A stretch of 64,000 nt of DNA from Bacillota bacterium (GTDB lineage Bacteria > Bacillota_I > Bacilli_A > Izemoplasmatales > Hujiaoplasmataceae), in NCBI GenBank assembly GCA_018816905.1, contig JAHIVB010000004.1, forward strand, positions 33,678 through 97,677. Reading direction: 5' to 3'. Shown here one piece after another: positions 16,539 through 25,458 of this stretch. Under the pieces are notes generated by a model. The model did not search any database and was not told the DNA's origin. It saw only the letters and a list, made by a program, of their open reading frames with translations. Position 1 is the first letter of the stretch. The number at the start of each line of letters is the position of its first letter. The position numbers were made by a program, and so were the translations under genes.

Positions 16539-17087
16539 ATGAAAATTGCTTGCTTATTATCCGATGGTTTCGAAGATATCGAAGCGCTCGGAACCGTTGC
16601 CCTTCTAAGAAGAGCGGGTATTATATGCGAATTCGTCAGTGTCTTCAACAACAAAACCGTGAAGGGTTCCTATGGAACCGAAGTCATTCCTGAAGTATTG
16701 ATGAAAAAAATCAATACGAACGATTATGATGGAATCTTCATTCCTGGAGGAAAACACGCCAAAGTGTTACGAGAAACAAAATCGGTTTTGGACTTGGTCA
16801 CAACGTTCCACTCTCAAAACAAATGGTTGATGGCTATCTGCGCAGGTCCGACAGTATTCGGTGTGCTAGGATTTCTTGATGGAGTCAATTACACTTCTTT
16901 TCCATCTACCGAAGTACATATGCCCCGAGGCATCAGACAAAAGCAAAAAGCCGTCAGAGATGGAAGAATCATTACCGGTATTGGAGCTGGTGCGGTGTAT
17001 GAATTTGCATTTGAAATCATCTCTGCTTTATTAGGTGATGCTGTTAAACTTCAAGTTATCAAAGTAACACAATACATGATTAATTAA
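16539..17087 (+). CDS. DJ-1/PfpI family protein
   Basis: A DJ-1/ThiJ/PfpI-fold protein of about 182 residues. The nucleophile elbow AICAGP (Cys near residue 101) and the early acidic DGFEDIEA segment match the YajL/DJ-1 branch, whose members act as chaperones or glyoxalase/deglycase-like enzymes. The ATG at 16539 is preferred because GAGGTG lies seven bases upstream; an ATG at 16533 is too close to it. It sits between rsmI and metG. Exact activity unknown. Confidence 0.85.
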   Translation: MKIACLLSDGFEDIEALGTVALLRRAGIICEFVSVFNNKTVKGSYGTEVIPEVLMKKINTNDYDGIFIPGGKHAKVLRETKSVLDLVTTFHSQNKWLMAICAGPTVFGVLGFLDGVNYTSFPSTEVHMPRGIRQKQKAVRDGRIITGIGAGAVYEFAFEIISALLGDAVKLQVIKVTQYMIN

Positions 17088-17096
17088 GAGGAACTT

Positions 17097-19037
17097 ATGA
17101 AGAAAACATTTTATATTACAACTCCAATTTACTATCCAAGCGGAAAGTTTCACATCGGAAGTGCCTATACAACCTGCCTCTGTGATACACTTACTCGCTA
17201 TAAAAAAGAAATGGGCTTTGATACCCATTTTTTGACAGGTACCGACGAACATGGGCTTAAAATACAAGAAGCTGCCAAAGCGCTTGGAAAGACACCCTTG
17301 GAACATGTCGATTACATTGCCGGACTAGCCAAAGAATTATGGAAGGGACTGGCAATTGAAAATGACGATTTTATTAGAACGACCGAACAACGACATGAAG
17401 TCGTTGTTGAAAACATCTTTGATCGACTATTAAAACAAGATGACATCTATCTTGGTGAATATAGTGGAAATTATTGCATGTATTGCGAAGCTTATTTTAC
17501 TCAAACTCAACTCATTGATGGACATTTATGTCCTGATTGTGGAAGAGAGACCAATATTGTCAAAGAAGAAACCTACTTTTTGCGTCTATCAAAATACGCA
17601 AACAGATTACTTGAATTTATTGATAAGTATCCAGAATTCATCACACCTGAAACCAGAAAGAATGAAGTGGTTCAGTTTGTGAAATCCGGACTTCAAGACT
17701 TAAGCGTATCAAGAACCGCTTTCGATTGGGGAATCAAAGTAAAAAGCGATCCCAAACATGTCATATACGTTTGGATTGATGCATTAAGCAATTATATCAC
17801 CGCTTTGGGATATGACTCAAAAGACGATTCTCTATATCAGAAGTACTGGGTGAATGGGGATGAAGTGGTTCACGTTGTTGGAAAAGACATCCTTCGATTT
17901 CATGCAGTTTATTGGCCAATCATGTTAATGGCATTAAATATACCGATTAAATTCAGGTTATTTGCTCATGGATGGTATATGATGAAAGATGGAAAAATGT
18001 CTAAATCCAAAGGCAATGTCATTTATCCTGAACAGTTGACAGAAAAATACGGACTGGATCCTTTTAGATATTATATCGTTAAAGAGTTGCCCTTCGGAAA
18101 TGACGGAATGTTTACTCCTGAGGATTATGTGACCAGAACCAATACCGATCTTGTCAACGACCTTGGAAATTTAGTCAGTCGTTCTATTTCAATGGTCAAT
18201 AAATACTTCAACGGATCAGTCTCAAACAAGATGACAGAGCATCCATACAAGGAATTTGCATTGGATCTTGAGACGATTTCCAAGAAAGTATTTGTCGATT
18301 ATAAATTTTTTATGGACGAGTTCAAAGTATCCAATGCCTTATTCGAAGTATCTAGATTGATTGCTAGAACCAATAAGATTATAGATGAAACATCACCATG
18401 GGATCTTGCGAAAGATCCGTCATTGAGAGACACGCTTGAGATGGTAATGTATCATCTGCTTGAATCGATTCGTCTTGCGACAATTTTATACATCCCCGTA
18501 CTCATAGAGACTCCAAACAAGATTTTTGAAGAACTGAATGTTGAAAAAAAATACCAAACATTCGAGTCTTTTGATTTTGGAAAAAAATCAAATTATGTTG
18601 TGACCAATCAGCCGATTCACCTATTCCCAAGACTTGATTACGATACTGAAGTAGAAGCGATTAAAAATATGATGAATCCTACACAAAAGCATAAAGAAGT
18701 CATAGAGAAACCGGAAATCGGAATCGATGTTTTTGAACAAGTAAATATTCTTGTTGGAAAAGTAATTTCTGCGAAAGCACATCCAAACGCAAAAAAACTT
18801 CTTGTATTTGAAATCAATACAGGAGACAGAGTTAGACAGATTGTTTCAGGGATCGCTGAATTTTATAAACCAGAAGAAGTGTTGGGAAAAAAATTGCTTG
18901 TAATCGCAAACTTAAAACCCGTTAAACTTCGAGGAGAACTATCCGAAGGAATGATTCTTTGCGGAGAAACGGAAGACCATAAGTTGTATATCATTGAAGC
19001 AGACAAAAATCTAGAACCAGGAGACAACGTTCGTTAA
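17097..19037 (+). CDS. metG: Methionyl-tRNA synthetase
   Basis: A class I aminoacyl-tRNA synthetase of 646 residues. The HIGH-type motif reads HIGS (19-22) and KMSKS lies at about 300. A knuckle with Cys pairs (CMYCEAYF and CPDCGRE, about 127-147) is the zinc site. The last about 110 residues form an EMAP/Trbp111-like tRNA-binding OB-fold (VNILVGKVISAKAHPNAKKL), which dimerises the enzyme. Gene order after rsmI resembles B. subtilis metS. Confidence 0.96.
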   Translation: MKKTFYITTPIYYPSGKFHIGSAYTTCLCDTLTRYKKEMGFDTHFLTGTDEHGLKIQEAAKALGKTPLEHVDYIAGLAKELWKGLAIENDDFIRTTEQRHEVVVENIFDRLLKQDDIYLGEYSGNYCMYCEAYFTQTQLIDGHLCPDCGRETNIVKEETYFLRLSKYANRLLEFIDKYPEFITPETRKNEVVQFVKSGLQDLSVSRTAFDWGIKVKSDPKHVIYVWIDALSNYITALGYDSKDDSLYQKYWVNGDEVVHVVGKDILRFHAVYWPIMLMALNIPIKFRLFAHGWYMMKDGKMSKSKGNVIYPEQLTEKYGLDPFRYYIVKELPFGNDGMFTPEDYVTRTNTDLVNDLGNLVSRSISMVNKYFNGSVSNKMTEHPYKEFALDLETISKKVFVDYKFFMDEFKVSNALFEVSRLIARTNKIIDETSPWDLAKDPSLRDTLEMVMYHLLESIRLATILYIPVLIETPNKIFEELNVEKKYQTFESFDFGKKSNYVVTNQPIHLFPRLDYDTEVEAIKNMMNPTQKHKEVIEKPEIGIDVFEQVNILVGKVISAKAHPNAKKLLVFEINTGDRVRQIVSGIAEFYKPEEVLGKKLLVIANLKPVKLRGELSEGMILCGETEDHKLYIIEADKNLEPGDNVR

Positions 19038-19040
19038 TAC

Positions 19041-19913
19041 ATGAAGAACTTTAATTTTAAAAAAGAAGCAAAAACCCTGTATCAAGTCATTCTTGGTACG
19101 GCAATATCCGTCCTCGGGATTGTTTTTTTCCTTGATCCTGTTGGATTATATACCGGTGGAGTCACCGGTCTTTCGCAGTTAATTATCAATGTTGTGAGTA
19201 TGGTTACTGGCGGTAGCACCCTCATCAACCTTGGTCTTTTGGTATTTGTGTTTCAAATTCCATTGCTTATATTTGGGTGGAAAAAATTAAGCAAGAGATT
19301 TATTATCTACACTTTAATTTCATCCGTCATCGGTTCTGCCATCATGGTATATAAGGCGCCTGTCAGTATTTTGGGCAATGATTTGATTACGAGCGGAATC
19401 ATTGGTGGAATTCTAGGGGGTATCGGAAACGGTATCCTTGCCAACGCTGGAACCAGCGGTGGAGGAACTTCAATCATATTCCAGTATTTGTCGATTAAGA
19501 CTGGAAAATCAATGGGAAGCTATCAAATCATTTTTCATGGAGCGATTATTTTACTCGCTGGAATTATATTTGGGCTCGATATTGCAATATATACGATTGT
19601 TTCTCAAATTATGTCTTCGATCGTACTAGATAAGGTATTCACCGGATACAACTTCATCAAAATAGAAGCGATAACGGAGCATGGACCGGAGATTGCGGAT
19701 GTGTTAAAATCAAGACTCCCGCATGGGGTTACCATGATTGATGCCGTAGGAGCTTATTACGGTCGCGAAAAGAAAATTCTCTATGCCGTTATTTCCGTTC
19801 ATGAAATGCAACAGTACCTAAAGTTGATTAACGACATTGATCCGAACGCTTTCGTTGTTTTTGCCCCAGTACAAAATGTCAAAGGCAAGTTCACGAAAAA
19901 GATTATCAATTAG
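19041..19913 (+). CDS. YitT family membrane protein (DUF161/DUF2179)
   Basis: A 290-residue integral membrane protein. Five or so hydrophobic segments with glycine-rich repeats (GGVTGLSQL, GGIGNGILANAGTSGGGTS) make up the YitT domain. A cytoplasmic DUF2179 domain follows (from about 215; GVTMIDAVGAYYGREKKILYAVI). Members are widespread in Bacillota; function is unproven. It starts three bases after the metG stop. Confidence 0.88.
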   Translation: MKNFNFKKEAKTLYQVILGTAISVLGIVFFLDPVGLYTGGVTGLSQLIINVVSMVTGGSTLINLGLLVFVFQIPLLIFGWKKLSKRFIIYTLISSVIGSAIMVYKAPVSILGNDLITSGIIGGILGGIGNGILANAGTSGGGTSIIFQYLSIKTGKSMGSYQIIFHGAIILLAGIIFGLDIAIYTIVSQIMSSIVLDKVFTGYNFIKIEAITEHGPEIADVLKSRLPHGVTMIDAVGAYYGREKKILYAVISVHEMQQYLKLINDIDPNAFVVFAPVQNVKGKFTKKIIN

Positions 19914-19925
19914 AGCGAATTTCAT

Positions 19926-19954
19926 TTGACTAAAGCTCTTCAATTTGGTATTAT
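19926..19954 (+). promoter_or_regulatory. sigma-A promoter of rplM-rpsI
   Basis: TTGACT (19926-19931), 17 bases, TATTAT (19949-19954). Transcription would start near 19961, leaving a leader of about 60 bases before rplM. No stable leader structure was recognised by eye. Confidence 0.8.
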
Positions 19955-20019
19955 ATACAAGGTACATTTTTTGTTTTACAACCCACAGCTCTTTAATACA
20001 CTTTAAGGAGGAAAGAAAA

Positions 20020-20454
20020 ATGAAAACCTACATGGCAAACGAAAATACAATCGAACGCAAATGGTTCGTTGTGGACGCCGCTGGCAAAAGATTAGGACGT
20101 CTGTCGACAGAAGTTGCTTCCGTATTGAGAGGAAAACATAAACCTACATTCACACCTCATGTGGATTGTGGAGATTATGTCATCGTTATCAATGCAAGCC
20201 AAATCGAATTAACAGGAAATAAATGGGATGATAAGCTTTATCATACACATTCAAATTATCCTGGAGGTTTGAAAACGAAAACGGCAAAAGTCTTAATGCA
20301 AGAAAAGCCAATCAGAATGGTAGAATTAGCGATCAAAGGGATGTTACCAAAAGGAAAATTAGGAAATCAAATGTACAGAAAATTATTCGTTTATGAAGGT
20401 AGCGAACACAAACACAGTGCTCAGCAACCTACTGTAATGGAACTGAAAGGTTAG
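20020..20454 (+). CDS. rplM: 50S ribosomal protein L13
   Basis: A large-subunit protein of 144 residues. Signatures are [28 protein letters not shown] and [15 protein letters not shown]. The ATG at 20020 has AAGGAGGA upstream; a longer frame reaching 19945 would overlap the promoter and is rejected. Co-transcribed with rpsI. In many Bacillota this pair follows truA, but here about 10 kb lies between. Confidence 0.97.
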   Translation: MKTYMANENTIERKWFVVDAAGKRLGRLSTEVASVLRGKHKPTFTPHVDCGDYVIVINASQIELTGNKWDDKLYHTHSNYPGGLKTKTAKVLMQEKPIRMVELAIKGMLPKGKLGNQMYRKLFVYEGSEHKHSAQQPTVMELKG

Positions 20455-20466
20455 GAGGACCAACCA

Positions 20467-20862
20467 TTGGCTAAATCCGTAATGTATCGTGGAACAGGTA
20501 GAAGAAAATCTGCTGTTGCACGTGTGATTTTAAGACCCGGTAAAGGAACAATTACTATTAATGGCAGAGAGTTCACGCATTATATTCCTTCCTCACTGGC
20601 ACGTCTTGACGTATCACAACCTTTAGTTTTAACAGCGAATGAATCCACATTTGACATCTCCGTCAACGTAAGAGGCGGCGGACTAATTGGACAAGCAGGA
20701 GCGATTCGACATGGAATCACTCGTGCATTACTTGAAGTAAACCCTGAATATCGTAAAATTTTAAAACCTGCTGGATTGATCACCAGAGACCCACGTGCCA
20801 AAGAACGTAAAAAATACGGTCTTAAAGGCGCACGTAGAGCACCACAATTTAGTAAACGTTAA
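20467..20862 (+). CDS. rpsI: 30S ribosomal protein S9
   Basis: A small-subunit protein of 131 residues ending in the universally conserved FSKR tail that reaches the P-site tRNA. It starts at TTG, preceded by GGAGGA, in the standard rplM-rpsI pair. [14 protein letters not shown] and [10 protein letters not shown] are family signatures. Confidence 0.97.
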   Translation: MAKSVMYRGTGRRKSAVARVILRPGKGTITINGREFTHYIPSSLARLDVSQPLVLTANESTFDISVNVRGGGLIGQAGAIRHGITRALLEVNPEYRKILKPAGLITRDPRAKERKKYGLKGARRAPQFSKR

Positions 20863-20877
20863 TCAAAGCCAAATAAA

Positions 20878-20910
20878 AGACACAGGACCCCACATCCCGT
20901 GTTTTTTTTT
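20878..20910 (+). terminator. rho-independent terminator after rpsI
   Basis: ACACAGGA and TCCCGTGT pair with one mismatch around a short loop, followed by nine T. Confidence 0.8.
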
Positions 20911-20982
20911 ATTTGATAATGAAGTATGCGCTCTCTTTCCCTGTCTTTATGATATAATCTAGGAGACATATTTAAAGGTTGG

Positions 20983-22170
20983 ATGAAGATGAAAAAGAAA
21001 GCATTTCTATTATTGATTGTCATCTATCTTGCATTTATCGCCCTCGGAATGCCCGATGCGATTTTGGGTTCTGCTTGGAATTTGGTTCGACTCGATTTGT
21101 CAACATCTCTTGGAACCCTTGGAATCATGACAGTCATCGTTTATGTAATGAGTGTATTTGCAACATTCAATGCCCCAAGGTTATTAAAGGCATTGCAAAC
21201 AAAAAGAATTGTTTTTGTCAGCATTCTCTTTACAGGCATTTCTTTGTTAATGATCAGCCGCGTGAATGAGTTTTATCAGATGCTGTTCTTTGCTATTCCT
21301 TTGGGATTAGGAGCAGGCGCCATCGATGTTTCTTTAAATCATTATCTAGCAGCTAATTATAAAGCGCACCATATGAACTTCCTTCACTCTTTCTATGGGA
21401 TAGGAGTTACATTCTCTCCAACAGTCATGGCATATACCCTGAGAGACAACTCTTGGAGAATGGGATATGTTTATGTTGGTTTTATTCTTCTTGTAATTGC
21501 ACTCGTTACTTTAGTCTCTTTTAAATTATGGAAGAACGAATCTCAAGAACAGCGTGATGAATCCCATACTCATATTCCAGTAAAAGAAATCATCAAAACC
21601 AGAGGCGTTATTTCGAGTATATTGATTTTCTTGTTTTATGTCCATGTCGAAACACTAGGTGGAATTTGGATTGCTAGTTATTTCTATATTACAAAGGATA
21701 TTTCCTTTTCAACCGCCGCTTTATTTACATCAATCTTTTATTTGGCACTGACAATCGGAAGACTTTTAAGTGGTTTCATTTCTTATAAACTTCATCCGAA
21801 TACACTCATTAAAGTCGGAGAAGGATTCATCCTTCTTTCAGCGATCTTGATGAACTTCCATTTTGAAGAGTTGTGGATCTATTTTGCCATTGTATTCCTA
21901 TTCGGATTTGGATGCGCTCCTATTTTTCCAAATATGATGTTTATGAATTCTCAGAATTTCGATAAATCCAAGCTTTCAAGAATTATGAGCTTGCAAATGG
22001 CGATTGGATATGTGGGGGTAGGTATTTTGACTCCGCTTGCAGGATTGTTCTTCGATGTCATTTCGATTGAAATATTTCCCTACCTTGTTTTAGGTATGGC
22101 AATCATCATCCTTTTACTGACACTCCGTTATTTTAAATCAATAAAATCAGAGAACCAAGGAAGCCAATAG
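20983..22170 (+). CDS. Major facilitator superfamily transporter
   Basis: A 395-residue membrane protein with about twelve hydrophobic segments, of the MFS class. The start LAFIALGMPDAILGSAWN, with a conserved Gly-Asp pair, and the LGLGAGAIDVSLNHYLA region are typical of sugar (fucose/glucose permease-like) or drug/H+ antiporters. A -10 TATAAT lies at 20953-20958. It is monocistronic and its terminator hairpin overlaps the stop codon. Substrate unknown. Confidence 0.83.
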   Translation: MKMKKKAFLLLIVIYLAFIALGMPDAILGSAWNLVRLDLSTSLGTLGIMTVIVYVMSVFATFNAPRLLKALQTKRIVFVSILFTGISLLMISRVNEFYQMLFFAIPLGLGAGAIDVSLNHYLAANYKAHHMNFLHSFYGIGVTFSPTVMAYTLRDNSWRMGYVYVGFILLVIALVTLVSFKLWKNESQEQRDESHTHIPVKEIIKTRGVISSILIFLFYVHVETLGGIWIASYFYITKDISFSTAALFTSIFYLALTIGRLLSGFISYKLHPNTLIKVGEGFILLSAILMNFHFEELWIYFAIVFLFGFGCAPIFPNMMFMNSQNFDKSKLSRIMSLQMAIGYVGVGILTPLAGLFFDVISIEIFPYLVLGMAIIILLLTLRYFKSIKSENQGSQ

Positions 22171-22182
22171 GCTTCTTTTTTT
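22159..22182 (+). terminator. rho-independent terminator overlapping the MFS stop codon
   Basis: GAAGCC (22160-22165) and GGCTTC (22170-22175) with a four-base loop and a seven-T run. The TAG stop lies in the loop and first base of the second arm. Confidence 0.78.
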
Positions 22183-22265
22183 AAGCATCACTAAGCATAT
22201 TGCTTGCGAAGAAGACATCATTAGCGTTATTATTTGAGTATCATTAGAAATGAGAGTGGATTCGA

Positions 22266-22964
22266 ATGTTAATTAAATTAGATCACAATAAAATGGGGAG
22301 AAGCAATCTAGGATGGCTTAACAGTTTGTTTCATTTCTCCTTTGCAGAATATTTTAACCGATACAACATGAATTTCGGTGTTTTAAGAGTCTTGAACGAC
22401 GACGTGATTCGTCCACATACGGGATTTGATACTCATCCTCATAAAGATATGGAGATTGTAACTTACATCATTGAAGGAGAACTTACTCACGCGGATTCGA
22501 TGAATAACGAAAGAACTCTTTCTAGAGGTGAAGTACAATATATGAGTGCCGGAACAGGTGTCTATCACAGTGAAAAAAATCAAGGTGAAGTACCGCTTCG
22601 TCTTCTTCAGCTGTGGATTGTTCCTGACGGAAGGGGATATCTTCCCAATTATGGAGATCACTCATTCCCATGGAATGATCGAGTGAACCAATGGCTTCAT
22701 CTCGTTTCAAACATTGAAGGAACCACACCGATAACCATCCATCAAGATGCAAATATATATGCGACTTTCCTTGAAAAGGGAAAGAATCTCACCTTTCCAG
22801 TTCAAAAAGGCAGACAAGCATATCTTGTTCAAATAGAGGGCAATTCATTTGTAAATGAAGTTGAACTTATAGAACGCGATGCTATCCAAATACTTGAAGA
22901 ATCCATTGAATTAAAAGCAATCACGGATTCTCATTACCTTTTGGTGGAAATGAAGAAGAAATAG
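22266..22964 (+). CDS. Pirin family protein (YhaK/YhhW-like bicupin)
   Basis: A 232-residue pirin. The N-terminal cupin keeps the metal site: FDTHPHKDMEIVTYIIEGEL with the two His, then YMSAGTGVYHSEKN with the third His and the Glu. YhhW-type members cleave quercetin; others sense redox. Monocistronic. Confidence 0.88.
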   Translation: MLIKLDHNKMGRSNLGWLNSLFHFSFAEYFNRYNMNFGVLRVLNDDVIRPHTGFDTHPHKDMEIVTYIIEGELTHADSMNNERTLSRGEVQYMSAGTGVYHSEKNQGEVPLRLLQLWIVPDGRGYLPNYGDHSFPWNDRVNQWLHLVSNIEGTTPITIHQDANIYATFLEKGKNLTFPVQKGRQAYLVQIEGNSFVNEVELIERDAIQILEESIELKAITDSHYLLVEMKKK

Positions 22965-23052
22965 TCCCAAATGGACCCAATTACCAATGAGTGATTCTGA
23001 TTATGGAAGCCATTCATTGATCGAGAGCACAATCAATTTGTAGATAAACTTG

Positions 23053-23080
23053 CACAAGACTTCATCATCTTGTGTTTTTT
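23053..23080 (+). terminator. rho-independent terminator after the pirin gene
   Basis: CACAAGA and TCTTGTG with an 8-base loop, then TTTTTT, about 90 bases after the pirin stop. The remaining sequence from 22965 to 23200 holds only this and the next promoter. Confidence 0.7.
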
Positions 23081-23144
23081 ATTTTGACTCCATCTTTCAT
23101 CAAAGGTTGAGGTTTCATTTGAAATCGAAAATTTATCACATTAC

Positions 23145-23173
23145 TTTGGATTCATTCCCATATAAGATATAAT
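23145..23173 (+). promoter_or_regulatory. sigma-A promoter of the NADH oxidase gene
   Basis: TTTGGA (23145-23150), 17 bases, TATAAT (23168-23173); AGGAGG follows before the ATG at 23201. Confidence 0.72.
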
Positions 23174-23200
23174 AATAGAGCACTAGGAGGTAGAAAAATC

Positions 23201-24538
23201 ATGAAAGTAATTGTTATAGGATGTACCCATTCAGGTACAGCCGCAGTCAAAAATATAAAAAAACTATACAAAGAGGCCGAAGTGACAGTCTATGAAAGAA
23301 ATGACAACATTTCTTTTCTGTCTTGCGGAATCGCATTATATGTTATGGGCGTTGTTAAAGACCCACAAGGATTGTTTTACTCATCACCAAAAGAATTGTC
23401 TGAGATGGGTGTGAACACTAAAATGCAACACGAAGTCGAAAAAATCGATTTTGAAACTAAGAAAGTTTATGTAAAAGATTTAGTTACCAATTCTTCATTC
23501 GAAGATTACTATGACAAATTAGTAATTGCGACAGGATCTTGGCCGATTATTCCAAGAATCGAAGGTATTACATCTTCAAATGTTCTTTTGTCAAAGAACT
23601 ATGGACATTCGAATGAAATCATCGCTCAGGCAAAAGGTGTGAAAAAAATCACGGTTGTCGGCGCAGGATACATTGGAGTTGAACTAGCTGAAGCTTTTGC
23701 TGTTCAAGGAAAAGAAGTTACTTTGATTGATGCAGAATCAAGAATTATGCCCAAGTACCTGGACCCGGAATTCACAAACATCGCAGAAGAGGCCTTTAGA
23801 AAAGGTGGAATCAAGCTTGCGCTCGGAGAAATGGTTTCTAGATTTGAAACAGAAGAAGGTCTCGTAAGCAAGGTTGTCACTAACAAAGGGTCATATGAAA
23901 CAGAATTGGTTATTATGTGCATTGGTTTCCGCCCGAACACAAAATTGTTTGAAGGCGGAATTGAAATGAATAAATTCGGTGCCATCATCGTAGACGAGTA
24001 CATGCAAACTTCAAGAAAAGAAGTGTTTGCTTGCGGAGACGCTGCAACAGTTCACTACAATCCAACGAACGAAACAAGGTATATTCCACTAGCTACCAAT
24101 GCAGTCCGAATGGGAACATTGGTTGCCAGAAACCTTGTTAAACCAACCATCAAGTCATTGGGAACGCAAGGAACTTCAGGTATTCAAATTTATGAGTACA
24201 GCATTTCATCAACCGGTCTCACCGAAATTGTTGCCAAAGAGATGAACATCAATTATGGAACCGTTACGATCAAAGACAATGACAGACCTGAATTCATGCC
24301 TGAATACGTTGAAGTTATGTTGAAAATAGTATTTGATAAGGACTCAAGACAACTATTGGGTGGACAAATCCTTTCAAAGAAAGACGTGACTCAGAATATG
24401 AACACTTTGTCGGTTTGTATTCAAAACAAGATGACTGTAGAAGATTTGGCATTTGTTGATTTTTTCTTCCAACCTAATTTCAACAAGCCCTGGAATTTAT
24501 TAAATTTGGCCGGGCTTGCAGCACTTGATGTAAAATAA
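23201..24538 (+). CDS. nox: FAD-dependent NADH oxidase / CoA-disulfide reductase family
   Basis: A 445-residue flavoprotein of the Nox/Cdr group. The FAD-binding start reads VIGCTHSGTAAVKN. The single redox Cys lies in FLSCGIALY (about residue 44), the hallmark of enzymes that reduce O2 to water or CoA-disulfide using a Cys-sulfenic acid or mixed disulfide. An NAD-binding VVGAGYIGVELAEAF lies around 150, and FACGDAATV contacts FAD. In a fermenter the probable job is O2 removal and NAD+ regeneration. A water-forming oxidase is favoured over CoADR but not proven. Confidence 0.88.
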   Translation: MKVIVIGCTHSGTAAVKNIKKLYKEAEVTVYERNDNISFLSCGIALYVMGVVKDPQGLFYSSPKELSEMGVNTKMQHEVEKIDFETKKVYVKDLVTNSSFEDYYDKLVIATGSWPIIPRIEGITSSNVLLSKNYGHSNEIIAQAKGVKKITVVGAGYIGVELAEAFAVQGKEVTLIDAESRIMPKYLDPEFTNIAEEAFRKGGIKLALGEMVSRFETEEGLVSKVVTNKGSYETELVIMCIGFRPNTKLFEGGIEMNKFGAIIVDEYMQTSRKEVFACGDAATVHYNPTNETRYIPLATNAVRMGTLVARNLVKPTIKSLGTQGTSGIQIYEYSISSTGLTEIVAKEMNINYGTVTIKDNDRPEFMPEYVEVMLKIVFDKDSRQLLGGQILSKKDVTQNMNTLSVCIQNKMTVEDLAFVDFFFQPNFNKPWNLLNLAGLAALDVK

Positions 24539-24553
24539 TATAGATACAAAGCT

Positions 24554-24588
24554 AAGCGTGATGGGGATCTTCATCACGCTTTTTATTA
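24554..24588 (+). terminator. rho-independent terminator after nox
   Basis: AAGCGTGATG and CATCACGCTT form a 10-bp stem followed by TTTTATT. Confidence 0.85.
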
Positions 24589-24598
24589 TCTTCACTCG

Positions 24599-24627
24599 TT
24601 GCATAATTTTATTTTTTGATGTATAAT
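24599..24627 (+). promoter_or_regulatory. sigma-A promoter of the TIGR02206-like gene
   Basis: TTGCAT (24599-24604), 17 bases, TATAAT (24622-24627). Confidence 0.7.
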
Positions 24628-24665
24628 CGAAAAAGGTAAAGTTTATACGTTGAGGGGATGAATGG

Positions 24666-25388
24666 ATGTTTTTCTTTGATGAACGATACGCTACTTTTGA
24701 AATGTTTTCTGCAGCACATTTGGTTGCTATCCTTGTTTTAATCACATTGTTTATTTTGATGCTGGTTTTTAGAAATCGAATTTCGAACAAACTTGATTTG
24801 TGGTTAAGAAGAACCGTGGCGGTTCTAATGATTTCGATGGAATGGACCTTTTACGCTTGGGCACTACGAGACGGGGGGTTTCAAGTTTCTTTGTTGCCAA
24901 TGGGTATGTGCGCGATATCTATGTATACAACAGCGATTGCACTTTGGACGAAAAATGAGAAAATCTTTAAATTTATCTATCCATGGGCAATTATAGGATC
25001 ATTTCTGTCGTTGATTGTTGCGGATCAACCTTATGTATTTCCTCATTTTAGATATATCCATTATTTTGGGAATCACGGACTATTTCTTTTAGGTAATCTA
25101 TATTTGCTCAAGGTTCATAGGTTTACATTCACCTACAAAGATACACTTAAGTCAAGCCTGATCTTATTTATCTATTCTTTGATTGTATATCCATTGAATT
25201 TTCTGTTAGAAACCAATCATCTATTTTTGAGAGAGCTTCCTTCTGAAGTCGCTTTTATGTTCTCTTTCCTTGGAGACTTCTGGCCGATTGGATTTGGACT
25301 GGCTATTTTCATTTTATTCAATCTAGTCTTCCTTGCAACAAATGCCAAATTGAATCGAAGAAAAGACTCTTTGACCGCTACTGTTTAA
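24666..25388 (+). CDS. TIGR02206/YwaF-like membrane protein
   Basis: A 240-residue integral membrane protein with about seven hydrophobic segments. The FSAAHLVAIL start, the LPMGMCAISMYTTAIAL region and HYFGNHGLFLLG resemble the YwaF/TIGR02206 family of unknown function. It starts at the ATG at 24666 with AGGGGAT upstream. It has its own promoter and a terminator shared with the convergent oxidoreductase gene. Confidence 0.72.
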   Translation: MFFFDERYATFEMFSAAHLVAILVLITLFILMLVFRNRISNKLDLWLRRTVAVLMISMEWTFYAWALRDGGFQVSLLPMGMCAISMYTTAIALWTKNEKIFKFIYPWAIIGSFLSLIVADQPYVFPHFRYIHYFGNHGLFLLGNLYLLKVHRFTFTYKDTLKSSLILFIYSLIVYPLNFLLETNHLFLRELPSEVAFMFSFLGDFWPIGFGLAIFILFNLVFLATNAKLNRRKDSLTATV

Positions 25389-25399
25389 ACATAAAAAAC

Positions 25400-25440
25400 A
25401 AAAAGACTTAATTATTCCAAATGGAGATCAAGTCTTTTTT
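25400..25440. terminator. bidirectional terminator
   Basis: AAAAAGACTT and AAGTCTTTTT enclose a loop of about 20 bases with A/T runs on both sides, between convergent genes. Confidence 0.65.
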
Positions 25441-25458
25441 TATTTTCTATATAGAATG

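Noticed and set aside
19945..20019. 25-residue N-terminal extension of L13
   Set aside because: The start lies between the -35/-10 promoter and the ribosome site; AAGGAGGA directly precedes the ATG at 20020.
19961..20019. Ribosomal L13 leader element
   Set aside because: The leader is only about 60 bases and I could not recognise a convincing secondary structure by eye.
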